This document shows, in pieces, positions 52,467 through 61,803 of a stretch of DNA of 64,000 nt. The DNA is from Paraglaciecola sp. L1A13 (GTDB lineage: Bacteria; Pseudomonadota; Gammaproteobacteria; Enterobacterales; Alteromonadaceae), in NCBI RefSeq assembly GCF_009796745.1, contig NZ_CP047024.1, positions 2,728,001-2,792,000 of the forward strand, read 5' to 3'. The position numbers were made by a program, and so were the translations under genes. How positions within the stretch are numbered: position 1 is the stretch's first letter; every line of letters begins with the position of its first letter. The notes below the pieces were generated by a model that was not told the DNA's origin, made no database searches, and saw only the letters and a program-made list of their open reading frames with translations.

Positions 52467-55088
52467 ATGTCAACATTCAAGTGGCACAATTTATCACCCG
52501 CTGATGTTCTGCAGCAGCTTGGATCATCGCTCTGTGGCCTATCAACAGAGGAAGCCAAAAAACGTCTGGCCGAATATGGCCCCAACGCGCTTGTCGAAAA
52601 AAAGCGACGTTCTCTGTTGTTTATTTTACTCGGTCAGTTCTCTGACTTTATGATTGTTGTGCTGCTTGTGGCGGCACTCATTTCGGGATTTATTGGTGAG
52701 CTGCAAGATACCGTGGCTATTTTGGTGATCGTGTTACTGAATGCGATCATCGGCACGGTACAAGAATTTAGAGCAGAACAAGCAGTAGCAGCGCTACGAA
52801 AAATGGCCGCACCAGATGCGCATGTATTACGTGATGCACATGAAGTTACGATAGACGCAGCAGAACTGGTGCCCGGTGATGTAGTGATGCTCGAGGCAGG
52901 AAATTTAGTACCTGCTGATTTGCGGTTATTGGAGGAAGAAGAGCTTCAAATCGATGAATCGGCATTGACCGGTGAGTCACATGCAATAGAAAAACAAATA
53001 GCGTCTTTAGCTGATCCTGAGTTGCCTATAGGCGACCGTTTTAATTTAGTGTTTAAAAGCAGCATGGTTACACGTGGCCGCGGCAAGGGCGTGGTGGTTG
53101 CCAGTGGAATGGCGACACAGATAGGCCAAATTGCGGGACTACTGCAAGACGAGGCGAGCGCTAAAACCCCCTTGCAGACCCGGTTGTCTCGCTTTGGCCG
53201 TTACCTTGCTTTAGCCGTGCTGGCAATATGCATGCTGGTGTTTGGCGCAGGTTTATTACAAGGGCAGCCCATATTACTGATGTTTTTAACCGCGGTGAGT
53301 TTGGCTGTTGCAGCGATACCTGAAGCCCTGCCAGCAGTAGTGACCATTTCACTTGCTTTGGGTGCACGTAAGCTCATCCGTCATAACGCTTTGGTGCGTA
53401 ACTTACCCGCGGTGGAAACCTTGGGGTCAGTTACTTACATCTGCACCGACAAAACAGGTACCTTGACACAAAATGTTATGACCGCTGAGTTATTTTTCGT
53501 TGCAGGCGAAACATTCGAGTCATTGCCTGAGTCAGGCGCTAACAGTCCAGGGACAGAACTGGGATATGCCATGGCACTGAACAATGACATCACCGTTAAA
53601 GATGATAAACCCGCTGGTGAGCCTACTGAACTGGCCCTGTTTGAAGCAGCTCAAAGTGCTGGTTTTGACAAGTTTGTCTTAGAGCAACAGAAGCCGCGCT
53701 TAGCCGCTATCGCCTTTGATAGTGAGCGAAAACAGATGACAACCTTGCATCAAACATCTGACGGGGTAACTGGATTTATTAAAGGAGCGCCGGAACGGGT
53801 ACTACAACAATGTACCCAAAGTTTGGGCAACGATAGCGTCACGAAATTTGACATTGCGGATGTGCTGGCTGAGGCGGCACAGTTGGCAAATAAAGGTTAC
53901 CGCGTACTGGCATTTGCAAAACGTGAGTTCAATGGATTACCCGAGCCACTGAAGGCAGAAACGGTGGAGCGTGAGCTAATATTTTTAGGGCTGGTGGCGT
54001 TAATTGATCCCCCCCGACCTGAAGCGTCCCAAGCGGTAACTGATTGTCTAACCGCGGGAATTATTCCTGTCATGATCACAGGCGATCACCCCGGAACCGC
54101 GATGGCCATTGCACAGCGCCTCGGCATTACTGATGACGAGCAAGCGATGTTAAGCGGTGATGAACTAGCAAAGATACCCGATAAAAAATTCTCTCAACTC
54201 GTTGAAACAATACGAGTCTATGCCAGAGTAGATCCTGAACAAAAGTTACGCATCGTGAAAGCGCTACAGGCCAAGGGCGAATTTGTCGCTATGACGGGAG
54301 ATGGCGTGAACGATGCCCCAGCATTGAAGCGTGCGAATATTGGTGTGGCCATGGGTCAAAAAGGAACCGATGTGGCACGAGAAGCGTCAGATATGGTATT
54401 GCTGGATGATGATTTTTCATCGATCGTGCGAGCGATACGTTCTGGGCGGCGCATATTCGACAATATTCGTAAGTTTATTAAGTACACCATGAGTTCCAAC
54501 TCTGGTGAAATATGGACGTTGTTTCTCGCCCCATTTCTCGGGTTGCCTATTCCTTTACTGCCTATCCATATTTTGTGGATCAACTTAGTGACCGATGGCC
54601 TTCCGGGTCTTGCATTAACAACCGAGCCTGCCGAGCCGGGAATAATGAAACGGGCCCCTCGCCCACCACATGAGAATATTTTCTCTCATGGCATGTGGCA
54701 ACATATTATATGGGTCGGATTATTTATTGGTGGCATATCGCTTGCGACTCTAGCCTGGGCGCTTTCTCGCGACGTGGCATACTGGCAAACAATGGTCTTT
54801 ACCGTATTGACGGTATCTCAGTTGTTTCATTCTCTAGCGGTACGCAGCGAGAGTGCGTCCTTGTGGCGAGTTGGTCTGCTAAGTAATCTGCCGATGCTCG
54901 GGGCATTTATACTCACGCTATTCTTGCAGTTGGTGGTGATCTATACGCCGGCGTTCAACACCATATTCCACACACAGCCTCTACCCATGCTAGATCTCGC
55001 AGCTTGCCTGTTTATTTCTTCTCTTATTCTGTTTGCGGTCGAGATTGAAAAATGGCTAATGCGCCGCGGGATCATATATGAGCAATAA
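52467..55088 (+). CDS. P-type (P2) cation-transporting ATPase, Ca2+-type
   Basis: The 873-residue pump is of SERCA/PMCA-like architecture. The actuator domain has ALTGES; the phosphorylation site is D328 in CTDKTGTLTQN; the nucleotide domain has KGAPE; the hinge has MITGDH and GDGVNDAPALK. The M4 motif is PEALPA and M6 has NLVTDGLPGLAL, both with acidic ligands of the Ca2+ type. The N-terminal cation-ATPase domain (about 1-70) is present. It starts one base after the VIT1-like gene, so all three genes should be co-transcribed. Ca2+ or Mn2+ export is inferred from family. Confidence 0.92.
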   Translation: MSTFKWHNLSPADVLQQLGSSLCGLSTEEAKKRLAEYGPNALVEKKRRSLLFILLGQFSDFMIVVLLVAALISGFIGELQDTVAILVIVLLNAIIGTVQEFRAEQAVAALRKMAAPDAHVLRDAHEVTIDAAELVPGDVVMLEAGNLVPADLRLLEEEELQIDESALTGESHAIEKQIASLADPELPIGDRFNLVFKSSMVTRGRGKGVVVASGMATQIGQIAGLLQDEASAKTPLQTRLSRFGRYLALAVLAICMLVFGAGLLQGQPILLMFLTAVSLAVAAIPEALPAVVTISLALGARKLIRHNALVRNLPAVETLGSVTYICTDKTGTLTQNVMTAELFFVAGETFESLPESGANSPGTELGYAMALNNDITVKDDKPAGEPTELALFEAAQSAGFDKFVLEQQKPRLAAIAFDSERKQMTTLHQTSDGVTGFIKGAPERVLQQCTQSLGNDSVTKFDIADVLAEAAQLANKGYRVLAFAKREFNGLPEPLKAETVERELIFLGLVALIDPPRPEASQAVTDCLTAGIIPVMITGDHPGTAMAIAQRLGITDDEQAMLSGDELAKIPDKKFSQLVETIRVYARVDPEQKLRIVKALQAKGEFVAMTGDGVNDAPALKRANIGVAMGQKGTDVAREASDMVLLDDDFSSIVRAIRSGRRIFDNIRKFIKYTMSSNSGEIWTLFLAPFLGLPIPLLPIHILWINLVTDGLPGLALTTEPAEPGIMKRAPRPPHENIFSHGMWQHIIWVGLFIGGISLATLAWALSRDVAYWQTMVFTVLTVSQLFHSLAVRSESASLWRVGLLSNLPMLGAFILTLFLQLVVIYTPAFNTIFHTQPLPMLDLAACLFISSLILFAVEIEKWLMRRGIIYEQ

Positions 55089-55419
55089 TTGGGTTTTAAA
55101 TGGCGTAATTAGAGGCCTATAGTGCGCGGCGCATGTTTAAGCCTAATCAGACAAAATCCATTAGTTAGATATGCACCGCTTCGTTATATGTGGTACTTGA
55201 ATGACGTAGATGTAACGGAAAACGCCCCTTTAATCACATAAATAGGAACAAGCGTAGAAAGTAAGTATCACACGCCCCCCAAAAGTGCGTGTTTAGCATC
55301 GGGTCAGGCTGCAAATTTAAGAAAAGAGTGGCTTGTATCAGAGTGACGAATGGGTCAGCATAAAAGGTCGGATTGGTAAGGACTTGCTGCAATGCGCAAC
55401 CCAAAGAATAAATACAACC
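55089..55419. other. Intergenic region between convergent genes
   Basis: About 330 bp between the ATPase gene and the SIMPL gene. No gene, repeat or convincing terminator was seen. Confidence 0.4.
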
Positions 55420-56139
55420 TCAATCAGATAGATAATATTCAACCGTGGAAACCACTCGTAATTTTTTAATATGTGGGTTGTTACGATCCCGAGCGCTAAT
55501 ACTAAACTGGCCTTGCGAGGCGCGTTTAATCTTGCCTAATAAACTCTTTGAATCCTTCGCAAATTTCTGGGCGACTTCACGGGCTTTGGTGGTTGCTTCT
55601 TCGATCATCTTGGGTTTCACTTCATTTAATCGCGTGAAAATATACTCAACATTGGCCTGATAATTATTTTGATTGAGCACAATGCCTTTTTTACCCAATT
55701 CGGTTAATTGTTCCATCACGCCACGCACAAGATCAATATTACTCGAATACACAGTGACCGTTTGCACCGCGGTAAAACGAAAAGTTGGAGTCGCATTACC
55801 ACCATACTGCTGAGCGGATTTATCTGTAATGGCGGCAGCCGATACACTGATGTCGGTCTCGGCGATACCCCGCTCTTCTAAAAATTCAGAAATCAACGCG
55901 GTATTACTTTCTATGGACGCGTAAAGTGATTCAAGGGAGTTATCAGCCACGGTATATTGAATCGGCCAAATGACGATATCAGCAGGATATTCCTGTTCAG
56001 ATAATCCTTTTACAGTAACGCTGCGCTCGAACTGGCGATACTCAATGACCGAATGGCTGATTTGATACCCAAGAGCAACCAGCCCTGCGCACAAAAACGC
56101 ACCTAAAATTAACGCTGGGCCTTTACCTTGAGTCGCCAT
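55420..56139 (-). CDS. SIMPL (DUF541) domain protein
   Basis: Predicted membrane-anchored periplasmic protein of 239 residues: an N-terminal hydrophobic segment (about 8-30) followed by a SIMPL domain (about 40-238) with RSVTVKGLSEQEYPAD and the AREVAQKFAKDS helix. Bacterial SIMPL proteins such as E. coli YggE are linked to oxidative stress, but the biochemical role is unknown. It lies 29 bp downstream of a small membrane protein gene on the same strand, possibly an operon. Confidence 0.85.
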   Translation of the reverse strand: MATQGKGPALILGAFLCAGLVALGYQISHSVIEYRQFERSVTVKGLSEQEYPADIVIWPIQYTVADNSLESLYASIESNTALISEFLEERGIAETDISVSAAAITDKSAQQYGGNATPTFRFTAVQTVTVYSSNIDLVRGVMEQLTELGKKGIVLNQNNYQANVEYIFTRLNEVKPKMIEEATTKAREVAQKFAKDSKSLLGKIKRASQGQFSISARDRNNPHIKKLRVVSTVEYYLSD

Positions 56140-56168
56140 AATTCACTCTATTTTTAAACATGCTTAGG

Positions 56169-56366
56169 CTAAAAGTGACGCTGCTTGTTTAAGTTTTCAA
56201 ACACAACAATCAATAGTGTGGCAATAGGACCGACAAACAAAGAAACAATAAACCATATCAGTCCATTTCGGCCCTTACCTTGTGCCAAACCGGCGTTAAT
56301 CAATGCGAGTGTAAACCAGCCGACAAAATAGGAGCTAGTATTGGCGATGGATTCGAATTCCGACAT
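56169..56366 (-). CDS. Small two-helix membrane protein
   Basis: The 65-residue product has two transmembrane segments (about 11-28 and 35-56) separated by the short polar loop GKGRNG and ends in a basic tail. I do not recognise a named family. It lies just upstream of the SIMPL gene on the same strand, so the two may be functionally linked. The ATG at 56366 is clear. Confidence 0.6.
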   Translation of the reverse strand: MSEFESIANTSSYFVGWFTLALINAGLAQGKGRNGLIWFIVSLFVGPIATLLIVVFENLNKQRHF

Positions 56367-56491
56367 ATATATCCTTGAAAATATTAAAAAATAGCGTGCA
56401 ATTTGGCTTTCAATAACTAGCTTATCAAACCCTATTGAATCATGCTTCTTTTTTAACGCTTGTAACGTCTTGTTCAGCGCAGCACACGTAA

Positions 56492-56527
56492 AAAAGCAAG
56501 CCTAGCACTAAGTGCTGACTTGCTTTT
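56492..56527 (-). terminator. Terminator of the nitrate porin gene
   Basis: A 9-bp stem (AAAAGCAAG/CTTGCTTTT) with an inner AGCAC/GTGCT helix is followed on the minus strand by a T-run. It ends the nrtABD-porin transcript. Confidence 0.85.
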
Positions 56528-56650
56528 GTTTCGCGTTTTATTGCCCAGCCCTGAATTTGCACTGGAGCAATAGTAGGCGCTATAGTTGGGTCGTATAACC
56601 AAGCATCACATAGGCTATGCCCTTAGCGCTTGCCCGGGCCCTCGATTTGT

Positions 56651-57877
56651 TTAGAAAGATGCACTGCCCCACAACCAAAATTTATCGGTATCTTGTATGC
56701 CGCTGTCTCCTGAGTAGGCCGCATACTTAATACCTGCTGCATAACCACCGGTAAATTTTCGCACATAGCTAACGTCTATTTCACTGCCTAGATCATCGAT
56801 CACATCACTTTCTTCGTCGGCGCTAAAGTCATGATACACCACACTCCATCCGCCGCCGGCTAATTTGCCCGCTACGGTTACGTTCACATCCACAAGGCCC
56901 TGAGCGGGTGTATTAAGGAACATGTCAGCCCAGCCGTTAAATTTGTGCAAGGTAGCAAGAGGGGTGGAAAAACCATACTGACCATCATCTGAACCCAACG
57001 ACTCATAACCGAGTTTTACGGTCACTGCGGAAAGTTTGACACCTGCTTCAAGCATTAAATAATCTGCATCAAAGTCAGTGGTATCCGTTTCACTACTTTG
57101 GGTGGCATATTCGGCACCATACAATATTGTTGTGTCTGCAAGTTTGCCGCTACCATTGAAACTTACGCCATAGGTATCAAGAGAATTATCCGTTTCATTA
57201 TCCACTTCCAGTAAATAACTGTATCCTACAAACGTACCAACGGATGTTTTGTAAGATGCGTTGATAAGATGATCTTTACTATCAAGATCGGCGTCTTCGC
57301 CGAAAATACGATTACGTTGTGTAAGGTAGGCATAATTTAAGGTGAGCGCTTTACTTGGTGCGTATTTAACGCTAACCCCATCGAAGGTTTGTCGATCTTG
57401 GCGCCACCCAACGTGCCCGACAAATCGGTGGCTGTCCATAGCGATCACCTGCCGGCCAAATCTCGCTGTCAAACTCTCGTTTTGATATTGTACATAGCCC
57501 TGATCTAACTCAGTATGCTCAGGATCGGCGATAACAGAATATTGCCCTAGGTTATAGCCACTAGGCCCGACAGTGTAATCTCCCTCACCTAATACAATAC
57601 GCGTATCTTCCACTTCAATTTTGGCTGAGAAACCTTTAAAGCTGCCGGTGGTATAGCCTAGCAACGTGCGCAGCGTTAAGGCATTGGCATCGTTAGTATC
57701 TTGCTCAACATTCTCATAACGCAAACGCAAATCGACTGCGGCAGTTCCGTCTTTCAGCGCTTGAGTAATACTTTGTTCGGCTTGGACTTGACCGATACTC
57801 GCACCGGCACATAACAGACCAATCATTAGGGCTAATTTTGATTTATTTTTATTATTAAGTTTCGTGTGTGCGATCAT
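56651..57877 (-). CDS. Outer membrane porin, alginate-export-like (probable nitrate porin)
   Basis: Outer-membrane beta-barrel of 408 residues with a signal peptide ending near VQA (about residue 33). The barrel begins VDLRLRYENVEQD, contains RFGRQVIAMDSHRFVGHVGWRQDRQTFDGV, typical of alginate-export/OprD-like barrels, and ends in a terminal Phe (WGSASF). It is the last gene of the nrtA-nrtB-nrtD unit, 169 bp after nrtD, with a terminator behind it, so a role in nitrate entry across the outer membrane is inferred. Confidence 0.78.
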   Translation of the reverse strand: MIAHTKLNNKNKSKLALMIGLLCAGASIGQVQAEQSITQALKDGTAAVDLRLRYENVEQDTNDANALTLRTLLGYTTGSFKGFSAKIEVEDTRIVLGEGDYTVGPSGYNLGQYSVIADPEHTELDQGYVQYQNESLTARFGRQVIAMDSHRFVGHVGWRQDRQTFDGVSVKYAPSKALTLNYAYLTQRNRIFGEDADLDSKDHLINASYKTSVGTFVGYSYLLEVDNETDNSLDTYGVSFNGSGKLADTTILYGAEYATQSSETDTTDFDADYLMLEAGVKLSAVTVKLGYESLGSDDGQYGFSTPLATLHKFNGWADMFLNTPAQGLVDVNVTVAGKLAGGGWSVVYHDFSADEESDVIDDLGSEIDVSYVRKFTGGYAAGIKYAAYSGDSGIQDTDKFWLWGSASF

Positions 57878-58046
57878 GTTGCTTCCTTAATTCAGAGTTT
57901 ATAATTTGTTTTTTTGGCCCTTTTCATTGGCCTAATTGTTATTTTTATTCAGCGGTTTTCCCGCGAGGTAATTTACATCTCGCGTTGCTTAAACACATAT
58001 CGATCAAAGCCGTAGGCGTGACGCAAAGCCTCTCTCTTATCGCGCC

Positions 58047-58901
58047 CTACGCTACGTTTTCTTGCACACCTTTTGCCCCATCTTGTGATTTTTTACGATG
58101 GGCCGCGACCGATTCAACTTTGCGCTGTTTTTCATACAGGAAGGTCAGTACGTCATGGCGGTAATGGTTATATTGCGGGTTATCCGCTAGTGCTAAGCGG
58201 TCTCGGGGGCGCGGTAATTCTATATTGAGAACTTCACCGATGGTGGCCGATGGCCCATTAGTCATCATGACGATACGGTCGGATAATAAAACTGCTTCAT
58301 CCACATCATGGGTGATCATCACTACGGTATTACCTAAATCAGCATGAATTTCCATTATTGAATCTTGTAAATGGGCCCGAGTGAGCGCATCAAGTGCGCC
58401 GAAAGGTTCATCCATCAATAATACTTTAGGCTCCATGGCCAGTGCCCTAGCAATACCGACCCTTTGTTTCATACCACCGGATATCTCAGCCGGCAGTTTG
58501 TCCACCGCATGACTCATATGAACGAGTTCTAAATTATGTTCAATCCAGTCGCGCATTTCAGCTTTACTGCGCCCTTTACTGGTTTGCTTAACAGCCAGCT
58601 CTACGTTCTTATAAGCTGTTAACCAAGGTAAGAGTGAGTGATTTTGAAAAACCACGGCACGCTCAGGGCCCGGTTCGTTGACTTCTTGCCCATCTAGAAT
58701 AACGCCTCCTTTCGTCGCCTTATGCAAGCCGGCAATAATGTTTAATACCGTTGACTTTCCGCATCCTGAGTGGCCAATAAGAGAAATAAATTCGCCTTTA
58801 TTGATCCGTAAATTTACGTCCGTTAACGCGGTAAACGGTCCTTTAGGTGTCGGAAAATCAATGCCCACCTGTGTCAGTTCTAAATGATGTTTTGCCGTCA
58901 T
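58047..58901 (-). CDS. nrtD: Nitrate ABC transporter ATP-binding protein NrtD
   Basis: ATPase of 284 residues: Walker A GHSGCGKST (about 43-51), signature ISGGMKQR, Walker B VLLMDEPFGALD, and switch His MITHD. It matches the NrtD/SsuB/TauB group; the nitrate assignment comes from nrtB and nrtA immediately upstream. The C-terminal extension (HRKKSQDGAKG) is polar and of no known domain; NrtC, the ATPase with a fused binding domain in cyanobacteria, is absent. Confidence 0.9.
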   Translation of the reverse strand: MTAKHHLELTQVGIDFPTPKGPFTALTDVNLRINKGEFISLIGHSGCGKSTVLNIIAGLHKATKGGVILDGQEVNEPGPERAVVFQNHSLLPWLTAYKNVELAVKQTSKGRSKAEMRDWIEHNLELVHMSHAVDKLPAEISGGMKQRVGIARALAMEPKVLLMDEPFGALDALTRAHLQDSIMEIHADLGNTVVMITHDVDEAVLLSDRIVMMTNGPSATIGEVLNIELPRPRDRLALADNPQYNHYRHDVLTFLYEKQRKVESVAAHRKKSQDGAKGVQENVA

Positions 58902-58983
58902 TGTCGATTACCTTTCGTTACGTATTCTGTTTCAGTTCAAACAAGTTCATTTTGCCGTGCACTTTTAAAGTTCAGCATGCGTC

Positions 58984-59973
58984 TTATCGCAGTACCGCAC
59001 CTTTATCCCAGCTCACACGCTTTTGTAGCAACAACATCAGTTGGTCTAACGCAAAACCAATTAGCCCGATGGTCAACACAGCTACCATAATTCTGGCTAA
59101 TGATTCAGAGCTACCATTTTGAAATTCATCCCATACAAACTTGCCCAAACCTGGGTTCTGAGCGAGCATTTCAGCGGCTATTAACACCATCCAACCAATG
59201 CCGAGTGACAGACGCAATCCGGTAAAAATCATCGGAATAGAAGACGGCATAACGATCTTCACAACATGGGTAAATGGCCCTAATCTAAGCACCTTACTCA
59301 CATTTAATAAGTCGCTATCAATACTTGACACACCTACAGCGGTATTGATCAGCGTTGGCCAAAGGCAACACAAAGAAACAGTCACGGCTGAGGTGATGAA
59401 TGATTTAGAAAACATCGGATCGTCGCTCACATAAACCGCGCTAACCACCATAGTAACTAAGGGTAGCCACGCAAGAGGTGAAACGGGTTTTAGTAATTGA
59501 ATCAACGGATTAATAGCCGCATATGAGGCTTTGCTTAAGCCACAAATGATACCCACGGGCACCGCAATAATTGAGGCCATCAAGAAGCCCACGGTAACGG
59601 TGTATAAGCTGGTCCAGATTTGATCAAAGAAAGTCGGAGGCCCAGTAAATGCCCTAATGGTGGGGTGATAGCTTGGGTCTTTTAAGGTACGCGCGGCATT
59701 GCGTTGATCTTGGCGCTCATAGAATGCGTCAGCTTTATTCCGTTGGGCAAAATGCTCGTCAATCAACACCTGAGATTGTGTTAGTACTGCACTGGGCCCC
59801 GGAAACTTGCCCAATGAAGTATCAATATTTTTTGCTAATACAGCCCACAGTCCAAGAAATATGAGGATCCCGAGCATTGGCAACAGCGCATCTTTTAGCA
59901 GTGAAGACACCGAACTAAGATTTATGCGTTTAACTGGCGTTAATATTAGCGACGCAGCTTGTGCTCTAGACAT
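58984..59973 (-). CDS. nrtB: Nitrate ABC transporter permease NrtB
   Basis: Inner-membrane permease of 329 residues with six or more transmembrane segments. The EAA-like coupling region is in DLLNVSKVLRLGPFTHVVKIVMPSSIP. A long periplasmic loop (about 80-125) rich in charged residues precedes the core, as in NrtB proteins. It lies between nrtA and nrtD on the same strand, 64 bp after nrtA. Confidence 0.9.
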   Translation of the reverse strand: MSRAQAASLILTPVKRINLSSVSSLLKDALLPMLGILIFLGLWAVLAKNIDTSLGKFPGPSAVLTQSQVLIDEHFAQRNKADAFYERQDQRNAARTLKDPSYHPTIRAFTGPPTFFDQIWTSLYTVTVGFLMASIIAVPVGIICGLSKASYAAINPLIQLLKPVSPLAWLPLVTMVVSAVYVSDDPMFSKSFITSAVTVSLCCLWPTLINTAVGVSSIDSDLLNVSKVLRLGPFTHVVKIVMPSSIPMIFTGLRLSLGIGWMVLIAAEMLAQNPGLGKFVWDEFQNGSSESLARIMVAVLTIGLIGFALDQLMLLLQKRVSWDKGAVLR

Positions 59974-60037
59974 AATATTTTCCTTTTTGCTTTTGACTAT
60001 GGCTAAGCAAAAAACTGCTCAGCCACTTCGCTTTTAG

Positions 60038-61438
60038 TTAAATTTTAGTGTCGCCTTTAAGACCAATCTCAAATTTTTCAAGATAGGCATTTGGCTGAGT
60101 ACCGTCATAAACAATGTTGTCTATAAAGTGCTTTTGTGGCTTCTTAAAACCAGATTCGCTGGCAAATTCAGGGAAGTCACTTGCGCTAGCTTTGCCCTCG
60201 CTAATTAAAGCCTTAGCTGCCTCTGCATAGATGTCAGGACGATAGACTTGCTTAGCGATATTTTGGTACCAACCATCTGGCTTTTGCTCACTAATTTGTC
60301 CCCAACGACGCATTTGCGTTAAGTACCAAATAGCATCACTGTAATAGGGATAAGTTGCGTTATGGCGGAAGAATACGTTGAAATCCGGCACAGCTCGCTT
60401 GTCACCCTTTTCATATTCAAAAGTACCGGTCATACTATTGGCAATCACCTCAGCGTCAGCGCCCACGTATTGACTTTTAGCCAGAATTTTTACAGCTTCA
60501 GGGCGGTTAGCATTATCTTTTTCATCTAACCACATTGCCGCTCTGATCATCGCTTTTACCACCCGAATGTGGGTGTTTGGGTTTTCTTCAGCCCATTGTT
60601 TACTGACACCAAAAACTTTCTCTGGGTTGTCTTTCCAAATCTCATAATCGGTGACCACAGGAACACCAATACCTTTAAACACAGCTTGTTGATTCCATGG
60701 TTCGCCTACGCAGTAACCATAAATGGTACCCGCTTCCATTGTGGATGGCATTTGTGGAGGCGGTGTCACTGACAATTGAGCATCGGCATTAATAAGGCCT
60801 TTTACGTCGTTGTTAGGCCCATAGAAACCAGGGTGTATGCCGCCGGCAGCTAACCAGTAACGCAGTTCATAATTATGGGTAGAAACGGGAAACACCATGC
60901 CCATTTTAAAAGGCTTGCCCTGTGCTTTATAACTGTCAACCACAGGCTTAAGCGCATCTGCTTTAATAGGATGTACGGGCTTTCCATTTTCATGGGGAAT
61001 GTTGGGCTTCATTTGACGCCAAATATCATTCGAAACCGTAATCGCATTGCCATTTAAGTCCATGCTAAAGGCGGTAATTATATCGGCTTTGGTACCGTAA
61101 CCTATCGTGGCGCCAAGTGGCTGTCCCGCCAACATATGGGCACCATCAAGTTGTCCGTCAATCACACGGTCAAGTAAGACTTTCCAGTTTGCCTGTGCTT
61201 CTAAGGTGACGTACAAACCCTCATCTTCGAAATACCCTTTTTCGTAGGCAATGGCCAATGGAGCCATATCAGTAAGCTTGATAAACCCAAATTTAAGTTC
61301 CTCTTTTTCAGGCCAGCCCAGTTCTTGGGCTGATACACTCTGGCTAATTAAAGAGGCTGTCACTAAGGTCGACATCACCGCAACACGAAGTGTTTTCTCG
61401 GCCAGCACAAGTGAATTTAACAATCTGTTTTTAGCCAT
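60038..61438 (-). CDS. nrtA: Nitrate-binding periplasmic protein NrtA
   Basis: Periplasmic nitrate/nitrite-binding component of 466 residues. A signal peptide ends near VSA (about residue 36). The NrtA/CmpA core follows: [80 protein letters not shown]. First gene of the operon. Its leader contains a terminator 23 bp before the start codon and a sigma54-type promoter further up, so expression should respond to nitrogen limitation and nitrate. Confidence 0.93.
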   Translation of the reverse strand: MAKNRLLNSLVLAEKTLRVAVMSTLVTASLISQSVSAQELGWPEKEELKFGFIKLTDMAPLAIAYEKGYFEDEGLYVTLEAQANWKVLLDRVIDGQLDGAHMLAGQPLGATIGYGTKADIITAFSMDLNGNAITVSNDIWRQMKPNIPHENGKPVHPIKADALKPVVDSYKAQGKPFKMGMVFPVSTHNYELRYWLAAGGIHPGFYGPNNDVKGLINADAQLSVTPPPQMPSTMEAGTIYGYCVGEPWNQQAVFKGIGVPVVTDYEIWKDNPEKVFGVSKQWAEENPNTHIRVVKAMIRAAMWLDEKDNANRPEAVKILAKSQYVGADAEVIANSMTGTFEYEKGDKRAVPDFNVFFRHNATYPYYSDAIWYLTQMRRWGQISEQKPDGWYQNIAKQVYRPDIYAEAAKALISEGKASASDFPEFASESGFKKPQKHFIDNIVYDGTQPNAYLEKFEIGLKGDTKI

Positions 61439-61460
61439 TTCCTACTCCGAATTTTTTCCA

Positions 61461-61501
61461 AAAAAAAACCCACAACCATCCAAAATTTGGATCGTTGTGG
61501 G
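61461..61501 (-). terminator. Leader terminator (attenuator) upstream of nrtA
   Basis: On the minus strand an 8-bp stem (CCCACAAC with GTTGTGGG, plus coordinates 61469-61476 and 61494-61501) continues after one mismatch into a 7-bp stem. It ends in an eight-T run (61461-61468) just 23 bp before the nrtA ATG. Without antitermination nrtA would not be transcribed. Confidence 0.88.
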
Positions 61502-61535
61502 CTACATTGCCTCGCTGTAAATATGCCACATGGCA
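61500..61535 (-). promoter_or_regulatory. ANTAR-type antiterminator target hairpins in the nrtA leader
   Basis: On the minus strand GGC-AATGTA-GCC (plus coordinates 61500-61511) forms a hexaloop with A at position 1 and G at position 4, the signature bound by ANTAR proteins such as NasR and NasT. Its 3' arm overlaps the terminator stem, so binding would prevent termination. A preceding hairpin TGC-CATGTG-GCA (61524-61535) has the G4 but not the A1 of the paired element. The regulator gene is outside the window. Confidence 0.7.
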
Positions 61536-61657
61536 AAATTCACATTTATTTATGAATAAACACTTAGGCGTTAACGTATCTTTTGTTGTTTTTATAACTC
61601 ATCTATTCACACATCAAAGATGACACACATTAACAATGTCAATTACGAATTTAATTA

Positions 61658-61673
61658 TGCATCTAGAGTGCCA
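61658..61673 (-). promoter_or_regulatory. Sigma54 (-24/-12) promoter of the nrt operon
   Basis: On the minus strand TGGCACTCTAGATGCA matches the -24/-12 consensus (TGGCAC...TTGCA) with the exact GG-to-GC spacing. It is 220 bp upstream of the nrtA ATG, giving a leader of about 200 nt that includes the ANTAR hairpins and attenuator. Confidence 0.8.
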
Positions 61674-61756
61674 TCTTTTATTTATTTTAAATATCAATGA
61701 GTTACATTTAAATCAATTTTATTTAAGTACGTTATCAAACTAATACAGTGCAATTA

Positions 61757-61773
61757 TGCACTTGCTTTGTGCC
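61757..61773. promoter_or_regulatory. NtrC-binding-site-like dyad
   Basis: TGCACTTGCTTTGTGCC fits the 17-bp NtrC consensus (TGCACY-N5-RGTGCA form) except for two positions. It lies about 85-100 bp upstream of the sigma54 promoter, a normal enhancer distance. Confidence 0.6.
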
Positions 61774-61803
61774 ACATGAATTGCGGCCCGCAGATAAGTT
61801 GCT

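Noticed and set aside
61749-61778. Second -24/-12-like match further upstream of nrtA
   Set aside because: TGGCAC is present but the GC element is two bases too far, so it does not fit sigma54; the sequence is better explained as part of the NtrC-like dyad.
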